A stretch of 39,899 bases of DNA from Metasolibacillus sp. GTDB taxonomy: Bacteria > Bacillota > Bacilli > Bacillales_A > Planococcaceae. A program made the position numbers and the translations under genes. The notes below the pieces were generated by a model. It saw only the letters and a program-made list of their open reading frames with translations. It had not been told where the DNA came from and searched no databases. Of the stretch, positions 8,071-15,369 are shown piece by piece; position 1 is the stretch's first letter, and each line of letters begins with the position of its first letter. The DNA lies in the NCBI RefSeq assembly GCF_025291715.1, contig NZ_JAMBIZ010000034.1, positions 1 through 39,899 on the forward strand, given 5' to 3'.

Positions 8071-9210
8071 ATGAATGTCACTGATTTACAGACAGAGCTT
8101 ATTTTGTATGCAAAATCAATCGGTGTCGATAAAATTGGATTTACAACAGCCTCTCCGTTTATCGAATTAAAAAATCGTTTGCGTCGCCAGCAAGAATTAG
8201 GCTATCAATCTGGCTTTGAAGAGTCCGATATTGAGAAAAGAACAGAGCCGTTGCAATTGTTAGACCAAGCAGAAAGCATTATTGCAATTGCTCTTGCCTA
8301 TCCTTCTAAAATGCAAGATGCCCCTTTAGGGAAAAAGGGGGAGCGACGCGGTATTTTTTGTCGTGCTTCTTGGGGAGTGGATTATCATGTTGCCGTACGT
8401 GAGCGTTTGCAGTTAATTGAGGCATGGCTATGTGAGCGTGTACCAGATGTTAAAATAAAATCAATGGTTGATACAGGAGAGCTGTCAGACCGTGCAGTAG
8501 CAGAGCGTGCAGGCATCGGCTGGAGCGCTAAAAATTGTTCTATTATTACGCCAGAGTTTGGCTCTTATGTTTATTTAGGTGAGCTAATTACAAACATTCC
8601 ATTTGCACCAGACCAGCCAATGGAGGACGAATGTGGTGAGTGCAGACTTTGCATTGATGTATGCCCAACAGGTGCTATTGTGGAGGGAGGGCAATTAAAT
8701 GCACAGCGCTGCATCGCCTTTTTAACACAGACAAAAGGCTTTTTACCTGATGAGTTTCGTGGGAAAATTGGCAATCGTCTATATGGCTGTGATACATGCC
8801 AGACAGTTTGCCCGAAAAATAAAGGCAAGGTGAATTGGATTCATGAGGAATTTATGCCTGATCCAGAGTTAGCAAAGCCTTTGTTAGAGCCACTATTAAC
8901 GATTTCAAACAAGGAATTTAAAACGAAATTTGGACATGTTTCTGGCTCATGGCGTGGTAAAAAGCCTATTCAGCGCAATGCCATTTTAGCGCTAGCTCAT
9001 TTTAAGGAGCAGCAGGCGGTGCCAAAGCTATTAGCAGTTATGAACAAGGATGAGCGCCCCGTTATTCGCGGAACTGCCGCATGGGCGCTTGGAAAAATTG
9101 GTGGACAAGGTGTCAAAGAAGCGTTGCTAGCAGCAAAAGAGCGTGAGCAAGATGCAGAAGTGCTAGCTGAAATCGACAAAGGGCTAGCATTATTAGTAGA
9201 AATTGAGTGA
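8071..9210 (+). CDS. queG: Epoxyqueuosine reductase
   Basis: 379 aa. Reduces epoxyqueuosine to queuosine at the wobble position of GUN-anticodon tRNAs, using cobalamin and two [4Fe-4S] clusters. Seen: catalytic Asp D134 in SMVDTGELSDRA, AGIGWSAKN (151-155), cluster ligands C188-x2-C-x2-C-x3-C198, and C240-x2-C-x3-C247 in the second cluster motif. The C-terminal HEAT-like helices (about 295-375) are typical of the Bacillus form. Start ATG 8071 with an AAAAAGG RBS. Ends 15 bp before trmL, so both form a tRNA-modification operon. Confidence 0.94.
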   Translation: MNVTDLQTELILYAKSIGVDKIGFTTASPFIELKNRLRRQQELGYQSGFEESDIEKRTEPLQLLDQAESIIAIALAYPSKMQDAPLGKKGERRGIFCRASWGVDYHVAVRERLQLIEAWLCERVPDVKIKSMVDTGELSDRAVAERAGIGWSAKNCSIITPEFGSYVYLGELITNIPFAPDQPMEDECGECRLCIDVCPTGAIVEGGQLNAQRCIAFLTQTKGFLPDEFRGKIGNRLYGCDTCQTVCPKNKGKVNWIHEEFMPDPELAKPLLEPLLTISNKEFKTKFGHVSGSWRGKKPIQRNAILALAHFKEQQAVPKLLAVMNKDERPVIRGTAAWALGKIGGQGVKEALLAAKEREQDAEVLAEIDKGLALLVEIE

Positions 9211-9225
9211 GAGAAGGGTTTATTT

Positions 9226-9699
9226 ATGCCATTGCATATTGTTTTATATCAGCCAGAAATTCCAGCAAATACAGGAAATATTGCACGTACATGTGCTGGG
9301 ACGAATACGAGCTTACATTTAATTCGTCCGTTAGGCTTTTCAACAGATGATAAAATGCTGAAGCGAGCTGGTCTTGATTATTGGGAGCACGTTCATGTCG
9401 TGTATCACGATTCATTAGAGGATTTTATCGCTTATAGCGAGGGCGGCGATGTCTATTTAATTGAAACATACAGTGATGAGCCGTTTACAACGCATGATTT
9501 TAGTGACAGTGAGCGCAATATTTATTTCATGTTTGGTAAGGAAACGACAGGTTTGCCGAAGGATTTTGCTTATGAGCGTCGAGATATGTGCTTACGCATT
9601 CCACAGAGCGACCATATTCGTTCGCTGAATTTATCGAATACGGCGGCGATTGTTATTTATGAGGCATTAAGGCAACAAGGATATCCAGGGCTGAAATAA
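9226..9699 (+). CDS. trmL: tRNA (cytidine/uridine-34 2'-O)-methyltransferase
   Basis: 157 aa SPOUT enzyme. Transfers methyl from AdoMet to the ribose of the wobble base of tRNA-Leu CAA and UAA. Seen: N-terminal QPEIPANTGNIARTCA, the FGKETTGLP loop (about 105-113) and the knotted C-terminus IRSLNLSNTAAIVIYEALRQ. Length is standard for the family. Follows queG in one transcript. Its stop is followed at once by a 21-bp-period repeat array and then a terminator. The substrate tRNA-Leu(CAA) is encoded at 88-169. Confidence 0.93.
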   Translation: MPLHIVLYQPEIPANTGNIARTCAGTNTSLHLIRPLGFSTDDKMLKRAGLDYWEHVHVVYHDSLEDFIAYSEGGDVYLIETYSDEPFTTHDFSDSERNIYFMFGKETTGLPKDFAYERRDMCLRIPQSDHIRSLNLSNTAAIVIYEALRQQGYPGLK

Positions 9700-9704
9700 A
9701 GAAA

Positions 9705-9786
9705 AACGCAGATAAGTCATCGGAATTCGCAGATAATTTGAGAGAAAGCGCAGATAAGTTACGAAAATTCGCAGATAAACAATCAA
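9705..9786 (+). repeat. 21-bp-period CGCAGATAA array in the trmL 3'-UTR
   Basis: Four copies of CGCAGATAA start at 9707, 9728, 9749 and 9770, exactly 21 bp apart. A degenerate fifth copy may follow near 9790. The 12-bp linkers vary, but alternate copies are preceded by AATT or by an A/G-rich stretch, suggesting a 42-bp double unit. The array starts 8 bp after the trmL stop and ends before the terminator at 9812, so it is transcribed. It resembles the array at 19332. Confidence 0.85.
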
Positions 9787-9811
9787 AATGCAAAGTCATT
9801 TGTGAGAAGTT

Positions 9812-9846
9812 AAATAGCATCTCCTTTATGGAGGTGCTATTTCTTT
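9812..9846 (+). terminator. Terminator of the queG-trmL operon
   Basis: A 13-bp stem (9812-9824 with 9830-9842, one G-U pair) with a 5-nt loop is followed by TCTTT. The following base overlaps the first operator repeat of the two-component promoter. Confidence 0.85.
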
Positions 9847-9878
9847 GACATCTAGCTGACATCATAGCGTGTTACAGT
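9845..9878 (+). promoter_or_regulatory. Direct-repeat operator and promoter of the two-component operon
   Basis: TGACATC occurs at 9846-9852 and 9857-9863, 11 bp apart. A -10-like TACAGT (9873-9878) starts 16 bp after the start of the second repeat. There is no normal 17-bp-spaced -35. The layout is that of an OmpR/PhoB-type box overlapping the -35 region. The same arrangement recurs at 11990-12022, so the response regulator encoded next probably activates both promoters. Confidence 0.65.
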
Positions 9879-9896
9879 AACGGGAGAGGTGAGAAC

Positions 9897-10583
9897 ATGA
9901 CAAAAATACTTGTAGTGGAAGACGAATTTGCGATTAGTCAGGTGCTGAAGGTCTATTTAGAGAAGGTTGGTTATCAAGTTGTGCAATGCTATAATGGCGG
10001 ACAGGCTCTAGCATTATTTAACGAGCATCAGCCAAATTTAGTATTGCTTGATATTATGCTGCCTGATAAAAATGGCTGGTCAATTTTGCAGGAAATTCGT
10101 CAGCAAAGTAGCTGTCCTGTTATAATGCTGACAGCCTTAGGCGAGGTACAAGATCGTTTAGCCGGCTTTGATAAAGGGGCGGATGATTATATTGTGAAGC
10201 CCTTTGTGGCAGATGAGATGATTGCAAGAGTGAAGGCGGTATTACGACGTTCGCAAGGCAATGAGCAATCAACCTTTATGAAGCGCTTTGGGCAGCTTGA
10301 AATTGATATGAGGGCACACACAGTTACATTGCATGGACAGGAGGTTGTATTAACACCGAGAGATTTATCTGTTCTGCTTTTTTTGGCAGAGTATCCGAAT
10401 CAAACGTTTACAAGAGATCAGTTAATCGAGCATGTATGGGGCTGGGAATATGATGGCAGTGACCGTGCTGTCGATTTAGCTATTAAACGATTACGCAAGG
10501 CATTGACTGATTGGGATGTAGCGGAAGGTGAAATTAGGACGTTGCGAGGATTGGGGTATCAGCTAAGTGTTGCAAAAAAATAA
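9897..10583 (+). CDS. OmpR/PhoB-family response regulator
   Basis: 228 aa. Receiver domain at 1-120 with acidic residues near E8/D9, phosphoacceptor D52 (LLDIMLPD), T79 and K101 (YIVKPF). A winged-helix DNA-binding domain covers about 130-225 (LTPRDLSVLLFL, VDLAIKRLRKAL, TLRGLGYQL). RBS GGGAGAGGTGAG precedes ATG 9897. The stop overlaps the start of the kinase gene by 17 bp. Its likely targets are its own promoter and the VTC promoter, which share a direct repeat. The signal is unknown. Confidence 0.92.
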   Translation: MTKILVVEDEFAISQVLKVYLEKVGYQVVQCYNGGQALALFNEHQPNLVLLDIMLPDKNGWSILQEIRQQSSCPVIMLTALGEVQDRLAGFDKGADDYIVKPFVADEMIARVKAVLRRSQGNEQSTFMKRFGQLEIDMRAHTVTLHGQEVVLTPRDLSVLLFLAEYPNQTFTRDQLIEHVWGWEYDGSDRAVDLAIKRLRKALTDWDVAEGEIRTLRGLGYQLSVAKK

Positions 10584-11955
10584 AAAAACGACGTTGCTAC
10601 GTTATTGGACAAGCCGCTATTTGGCAACATTGCTTATAGGACTAGCGATTATTTTCCTTCTTTCAGCAAGCTGGATTCGCCATACAGCCTTTACGAACCG
10701 CATTGAAATGATGACATTTTTAGCAGAGGAAACGGTTTATCGGCTGACAGACACAACGGATAAAATGCCAAACTTTATCGATGAGCGAGGGCGGCTGCAA
10801 ATGCGTGAAATTGATCCAATTTTATATATAGCGGATGCAGATGGGAATATTTTAACAAGCAACCGGCCGATGCCACCAGACAGTATAAAAAATGTGGCGA
10901 CATGGTTAGAGGGCGATAAAGAATATACAAAAGTATCCTTGATGCCACAGGGTGAGCATTATCTTGTCAAAAAGCCAATTTATGTGGATGAAGCGCTATA
11001 TGGATGGGTGCTTGTATTAGAGGACGAGCGTCATTTAACACAGGTGAATCAAGCATATGGGCAGCTCGCTTTATTGATAGGTGCCTTAGCAGTGCTTGGT
11101 TGGGGAGCGATTTATTTTTTATCAAGGCGTTTAGCAGCACCGATTAAGCAAGTAGCAGATGCAGCGAAGCAAATTCAAGGTGGCAATTATGATGTGTATT
11201 TACCTGAAAATAATAAGGAACAAGAGGTTGATGAGCTTGTGACATCGTTTAAGGAGATGGCAACGAAGCTAGAGCAGCTAGAAAAAACGCGTACCGAATT
11301 ATTGGCAGGGGTGACGCATGAATTGAAAACACCTGTAACATCGATTAGCGGCTTATTACAAGCAGTGAACGATGGTGTTGTAACAGGAGATGAGGCACAA
11401 GCCTTTATCCAAATGGCCTTACAGGAAACAACGAAAATGAAAACGATGGTTGGCGATTTGCTCGCATTTAACCGTTTTGCGGTTGATGCGCTGCCTGTTC
11501 ATATTGAAACAATTTATATGAATGAGATTGTACGAAATATAGTACAGCAATGGGAGCTATTGCATGAGAAGCAACAGCTTGTGGTACATTATCTTGAGCC
11601 TGATGCTGAGATACAGGGGGATGTAGTGCGTTTACAGCAAATATTAACGAATTTATTGACGAATGCTGAGCAAGCAATTGAGCAGCAAGGAACGATTACA
11701 ATAACAATTGAGCAAGAGGAAAAGCGTGTCATTATGACAATTCAGGATACGGGAAAAGGCATTTTACCAGAGGATCAGCCATTTATTTTTGAGCGCTTTT
11801 ACCGAGGGGAAAATAAAAAGTACGCGGTGCGTGGCTTAGGATTAGGTCTGTCACTAAGCAAAATGATGGCACAATCCATCGGTGGTGATTTGCAATTGAT
11901 TAACAGCAGCGAGGCTGGAACAAGCTTCGAAATAACTTTGGTGAAAGCAGTATGA
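10567..11955 (+). CDS. Sensor histidine kinase (HAMP, HisKA, HATPase)
   Basis: 462 aa. TM1 about 18-36, an extracytoplasmic sensor of about 130 residues (38-165) with no recognised fold name, TM2 about 166-186, HAMP about 187-242, HisKA with H251 in the VTHELKTP motif, and HATPase with N box (LLTNAEQAI), DTGKGI and GLGLGLSL. Starts at GTG 10567 inside the regulator gene with only a weak G-rich RBS; coupling to the upstream gene is likely. Cognate partner of the adjacent regulator. Confidence 0.9.
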   Translation: MLQKNKKTTLLRYWTSRYLATLLIGLAIIFLLSASWIRHTAFTNRIEMMTFLAEETVYRLTDTTDKMPNFIDERGRLQMREIDPILYIADADGNILTSNRPMPPDSIKNVATWLEGDKEYTKVSLMPQGEHYLVKKPIYVDEALYGWVLVLEDERHLTQVNQAYGQLALLIGALAVLGWGAIYFLSRRLAAPIKQVADAAKQIQGGNYDVYLPENNKEQEVDELVTSFKEMATKLEQLEKTRTELLAGVTHELKTPVTSISGLLQAVNDGVVTGDEAQAFIQMALQETTKMKTMVGDLLAFNRFAVDALPVHIETIYMNEIVRNIVQQWELLHEKQQLVVHYLEPDAEIQGDVVRLQQILTNLLTNAEQAIEQQGTITITIEQEEKRVIMTIQDTGKGILPEDQPFIFERFYRGENKKYAVRGLGLGLSLSKMMAQSIGGDLQLINSSEAGTSFEITLVKAV

Positions 11956-11986
11956 GAGTGCGAAAAATTTTTCGCACTCTTTTTTG
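11955..11986 (+). terminator. Terminator after the kinase gene
   Basis: A 26-base perfect palindrome (11955-11980) with a G+C-rich outer stem is followed by seven T. It separates the two-component transcript from the VTC transcript, which has its own promoter just downstream. Confidence 0.85.
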
Positions 11987-11988
11987 TG

Positions 11989-12022
11989 CTGACATCTGCC
12001 TGACACATTGGATGCTTATAGT
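11989..12022 (+). promoter_or_regulatory. Direct-repeat operator and promoter of the VTC operon
   Basis: TGACATC (11990-11996) and TGACACA (12001-12007) are 11 bp apart, and TATAGT (12017-12022) begins 16 bp after the second repeat starts. Copy sequence, repeat spacing and distance to -10 match the promoter at 9845-9878. This indicates co-regulation by the same response regulator. Confidence 0.68.
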
Positions 12023-12047
12023 AAGAGTTGTAAAGGGAGTGAGCACA

Positions 12048-12728
12048 ATGAAAAATGGTAGAAAAGAGATTAAACATGCTATTTCTTATCCGCAGTACAT
12101 GATGATGAAAAGCAAGCTTGCACATGTTATGCAGCTTGATGCACATGCGAATGCAAACGGAAAATATTTAATCCGTAGCACGTACTTTGATAATTTTTCA
12201 AATAAAGCGTTAAACGAAAAAAAGGAAGGCTATTTGCATCGTGATAAGTATCGGGTACGCATTTATGACAAGGCAGCGACGACAGTTTACTTAGAACGCA
12301 AAAGCAAGCGCCACAATATGACGTTTAAAACAAAATGTCTAATGACGAAAGCGGAATATGAAAAAATGCGGCGCAGTGAGCTAGAGTGGATGGAAAAAGA
12401 TGAGCGGGCATTAATCCGCGATTTATATGAACAGATGATGTATCAGCAATTAAAGCCTGTGACGGTTGTTGATTATGAGCGAGAGGCGTATGTCTATCCA
12501 TTCGGCAATGTACGTGTAACCTTTGATAGCAAAATTCAGACGAGTGTGCGCAATAATGATATGTTTCAGCCGTATTTGCCAATGGTCGATGTGCTTGAGC
12601 CAAATATGCTGGTGCTGGAAGTGAAGTATGATGAGTATTTACCAGATATTATTAAATATTTACTGCAATCAGTAGATACACATGCCGAAGCCTATTCCAA
12701 ATATCAATTAAGCCGTATGTTCGGCTAA
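12048..12728 (+). CDS. VTC-domain protein (candidate polyphosphate polymerase)
   Basis: 226 aa, soluble. Single VTC domain, the catalytic fold of yeast Vtc4, which makes polyphosphate from ATP in a tunnel lined by basic residues. Visible family residues: RKEIKH (K9), R65/R69/R71 in HRDKYRVRIY, LERKSK (E83, R84, K85), VDYEREAY, VRVTFD, LVLEVKYD (E191, K193) and SKY (K218). No SPX domain and no membrane segment, unlike eukaryotic VTC. ATG 12048 has an AAGGGAGTGAG RBS; longer in-frame starts lie inside the upstream terminator. It is 14 bp upstream of the DUF4956 gene. Polymerase activity is inferred from the residues only. Confidence 0.85.
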   Translation: MKNGRKEIKHAISYPQYMMMKSKLAHVMQLDAHANANGKYLIRSTYFDNFSNKALNEKKEGYLHRDKYRVRIYDKAATTVYLERKSKRHNMTFKTKCLMTKAEYEKMRRSELEWMEKDERALIRDLYEQMMYQQLKPVTVVDYEREAYVYPFGNVRVTFDSKIQTSVRNNDMFQPYLPMVDVLEPNMLVLEVKYDEYLPDIIKYLLQSVDTHAEAYSKYQLSRMFG

Positions 12729-12742
12729 AAAAGGAGAGATTT

Positions 12743-13429
12743 ATGATGGATACAACGAATTTTACAGATATTTTTAAATCAAGCTTTCTTGAGAAAACAA
12801 CATCCTTTTCTTTGACAGATTCATTGATTGGATTAGTTGTTGCATTTTTTGTTGGGTTGTTTATTTATGCGGTGTATAAAAAAACATTCAACGGCATTAT
12901 TTATTCACATTCCTTTAATATTTCGCTATTGATTATGACGATGGCAACGGCACTAGTCATTATGGGGATTAGCTCAAATGTCTTGTTATCTCTAGGGATG
13001 GTTGGGGCATTATCAATTGTTCGTTTCCGTACACCAATTAAAGACCCGATGGATTTAGTATATATTTTCTGGGCAATTGTTTCAGGTATTTTGTGTGGTG
13101 CAGGCTTTATTCCACTTGTTATTGTCGGTGCGATTTTAATCGGCTTAGTGTTAGTCGTATTTGTCAATAAAATGACGATTGAAAATCCTTATTTGCTTGT
13201 CGTGAAATTTGAACAAGCAGCAGTGAATGAAGAGCTAGAGCAGTTAATGGCAAAGTATTCGAAAAAGTATGCGTTAAAATCAAAATCAATCATGCAAGGT
13301 AGCGATATTGAGGCAACATATGAGGTACGTATGAAATCAGGTGATGCACAATTAATGGAGGCTGTTGCGCAATTAAATGGTGTGAAATCAGCAATTATGC
13401 TGAGCTATGATGGCAATTTTACGGCTTAG
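12743..13429 (+). CDS. DUF4956 membrane protein
   Basis: 228 aa. Four predicted membrane helices (about 25-43, 53-75, 77-86 continuing near 100-118, and 120-142) surround the family hallmark SLGMVGALSIVRFRTPIKDP (about 82-101). A soluble C-terminal domain of about 80 residues (150-228) follows. DUF4956 genes recur next to VTC-domain genes. A role in anchoring the polymerase or passing its product through the membrane is inferred, not shown. RBS AAAGGAG lies before ATG 12743. The stop is followed by a 21-bp-period array. Confidence 0.85.
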   Translation: MMDTTNFTDIFKSSFLEKTTSFSLTDSLIGLVVAFFVGLFIYAVYKKTFNGIIYSHSFNISLLIMTMATALVIMGISSNVLLSLGMVGALSIVRFRTPIKDPMDLVYIFWAIVSGILCGAGFIPLVIVGAILIGLVLVVFVNKMTIENPYLLVVKFEQAAVNEELEQLMAKYSKKYALKSKSIMQGSDIEATYEVRMKSGDAQLMEAVAQLNGVKSAIMLSYDGNFTA

Positions 13430-13446
13430 CTTGTTTAAAAGTGGTG

Positions 13447-13501
13447 ATTCGCTCAACGACATGCAATTTTCGCTCAACAAACAGGGAAATTCGCTCATCC
13501 A
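13447..13501 (+). repeat. 21-bp-period CGCTCA array after the DUF4956 gene
   Basis: Three copies: CGCTCAAC at 13450 and 13471 and CGCTCATCC at 13492, exactly 21 bp apart and each preceded by TT. The array begins about 18 bp after the DUF4956 stop, in the same orientation relative to the gene as the other arrays. The second array of this sub-family is at 22299. Confidence 0.8.
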
Positions 13502-13513
13502 AAATATAAATCA

Positions 13514-13540
13514 GGGGTTGTCTGGAAAAGGGACAATCCC
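13514..13540 (+). other. Hairpin between DUF4956 and cotH genes
   Basis: A 9-bp stem (13514-13522 with 13532-13540, one G-U pair) with a 9-nt loop. It lacks a U-tract, so it is not a standard terminator. It may stabilise or process the mRNA and allow partial read-through into the cotH-like gene. Confidence 0.45.
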
Positions 13541-13558
13541 AATCAAGGGGGATACAGC

Positions 13559-15355
13559 ATGATAAAATCACGTGTGGTCTATTTATGTATGGCAACTTTA
13601 TTGCTGCTCTTTATTGTGATGGTTGCCATTATACCAAACATCGGTATTCAAACGACAAATGCGGCATTTTCCTATGAGGAGCTTGTCTTTAACCAAAGCA
13701 AAGTAACAACGGTTGATATTGAAATCTCTGAAGAGGATTGGCAGAGTATGCTTGAAAATGCTGTAGCAGAGGAGTATAAAGAAGCAACTGTCACAGTGAA
13801 CGGTAAGCGAATGGAGCATGTCGCCATTCGCACAAAGGGCAATTTAACCTTGAACTCAGTAGTTAATAGTGATTCAGACCGCTATAGCTTTAAAATCGAC
13901 TTCGATTATTATGATAATGAACAGAGCTTATATGGTTTAACAAAGCTTAATTTGAACAATAATTATAGCGATACAACATTAATGAGGGAATACATTTCTT
14001 ATGAAATCATGGAGGAAATAGGGCTGCCAACACCAGCACATTCCTATATGTACATTACAGTCAATGGTCAAGACCAAGGCTTATATTTAGGTGTGGAGCA
14101 GGTGGATGAAACGTTTCTTGCTAACAACTTTGGCTCTAACGATGGTTTTTTATATAAACCAGATGGCGTAGGTAGTGATTTAAAATATATTAGTGATGAT
14201 CTAAGTGATTATACAGGTATTGATTTAAAAACAAATGAAGCGAATGCAGAAAGCTCTAAATGGGTTGAGATGGTAAAGGCACTTAGCGAAGGTGGAGACC
14301 TTGAGCAATATTTAGATGTTGATGAAATATTAAGATATTTCGCAGTCAATACCGCTTTAGTTAACCTTGATAGCTATCAAAGTAATTTAAAGCACAATTA
14401 CTACTTGTATGAGGAAAATGGTGTTTTTTCTATTATTCCATGGGATTATAATATGTCCTTTGGTGGTTTTAGCATGGGAATGGGTGGTGGTAATATGCCA
14501 CAGCCAACCGAAGATGCTGATATGTCCAATGCAAATGGCATAGGGAGATGGGGCAATATGCCATTACAAAATGAGGATGCTGACATGTCAAAAGATGGTG
14601 CGAACATGCAACGAGGAAATAGAATGGGCATGGATATGATGGGACAATCAACAGATTTATTAGCAGAAGAAGCCGTTAATTTTAGTATTTATACACCTGT
14701 ATCAGGCATCTCATTAGAAGAGCGTCCATTATTAAATACGTTACTTTCGAATGATGAATATCTAGCTATATATGAAGGCTACCTAGAGGAAGTTGCGACA
14801 ACATATTTAACAGAACAGTATGTGCAAAATATAACGAATAATTTAGCTGCATTGCTGACAACATATGTGGAAGCTGATCCGACAAAATTTTCTACAACAG
14901 AGCAGTTTTTAGAAGCTGTAAAAGGCGAAAAAAGCTTACCTGAATTTGCTAAACAACGCTCAGCATCTATTTTAAAGCAGTTATCAGGTGAGCTTGTAAT
15001 AGAAGCAAGCACAACATCAAGCAATGAAGGTTTTCCAGAGCGCTTTCAAAATGGGGAAATGAATGGGCAACCTCCTGCTAATTGGAATGAAGATGAAATG
15101 GAGCTACCAGCCAATAGAGAGGAGGGGCAGCAAGGAGCATTTGGACAGCCACCAGCTAATTGGAATGGAGATCAAATGCAACCGCCGAATCGAGAGGGTG
15201 GACAAAGGATGCCAAATGGAGCTAACGAATCCACAAATAATACGGCAATGCTCGTTATAGGCGCTGTCACCTTGATTCTTTTAATTGCTGCTACAATCTT
15301 TGTTTTTAAATTTAATCGTAGAGGTAGTAAGAAAAAACGGCTGCTCGAATTTTGA
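13559..15355 (+). CDS. CotH-family protein kinase-like, extracytoplasmic
   Basis: 598 aa. N-terminal signal sequence (hydrophobic about 8-27, possible cleavage near TNA-AF). CotH kinase body about 45-460 with RTKGNLTLNS, GLTKLNLNNNYSD, GLYLGVEQVDE and the metal-binding IPWDYN (about 293-298). Near the C-terminus lie an anchor helix (about 563-582) and a KFNRRGSKKKR tail, so the kinase domain should face outside. A Met/Gly/Asp-rich insert (about 303-365) carries two NMP...EDADMS repeats, and a Pro/Gly/Asn-rich stalk carries two GQPPANWN repeats (about 502-550). CotH proteins are atypical kinases of spore-coat proteins. GGGGG RBS before ATG 13559. Likely co-transcribed with VTC and DUF4956 genes. 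Confidence 0.85.
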   Translation: MIKSRVVYLCMATLLLLFIVMVAIIPNIGIQTTNAAFSYEELVFNQSKVTTVDIEISEEDWQSMLENAVAEEYKEATVTVNGKRMEHVAIRTKGNLTLNSVVNSDSDRYSFKIDFDYYDNEQSLYGLTKLNLNNNYSDTTLMREYISYEIMEEIGLPTPAHSYMYITVNGQDQGLYLGVEQVDETFLANNFGSNDGFLYKPDGVGSDLKYISDDLSDYTGIDLKTNEANAESSKWVEMVKALSEGGDLEQYLDVDEILRYFAVNTALVNLDSYQSNLKHNYYLYEENGVFSIIPWDYNMSFGGFSMGMGGGNMPQPTEDADMSNANGIGRWGNMPLQNEDADMSKDGANMQRGNRMGMDMMGQSTDLLAEEAVNFSIYTPVSGISLEERPLLNTLLSNDEYLAIYEGYLEEVATTYLTEQYVQNITNNLAALLTTYVEADPTKFSTTEQFLEAVKGEKSLPEFAKQRSASILKQLSGELVIEASTTSSNEGFPERFQNGEMNGQPPANWNEDEMELPANREEGQQGAFGQPPANWNGDQMQPPNREGGQRMPNGANESTNNTAMLVIGAVTLILLIAATIFVFKFNRRGSKKKRLLEF

Positions 15356-15369
15356 GCAGCCATTTTCGT
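15339..15369. terminator. Bidirectional terminator between cotH-like gene and spo0M
   Basis: An 8-bp stem GGCTGCTC/GAGCAGCC (15339-15346 with 15354-15361) has T-rich sequence on both sides. It overlaps the cotH-like stop codon and lies just before the spo0M stop. Confidence 0.85.

Noticed and set aside
9705-9786. CRISPR-like array
   Set aside because: The conserved core is only about 9 bp with 12-bp linkers; CRISPR repeats and spacers are each far longer, and no cas gene is present.
9653-9865. Open frame of 70 codons on the minus strand across the trmL array
   Set aside because: It exists only because the 21-bp repeat is seven codons long and so stays open, giving a repeating LSAN-type peptide. 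No RBS, and it overlaps the terminator.
13514-13540. Intrinsic terminator between DUF4956 and cotH-like genes
   Set aside because: The stem is good but is followed by AATCAAGGGGG, not a U-tract, so I listed it only as a hairpin.
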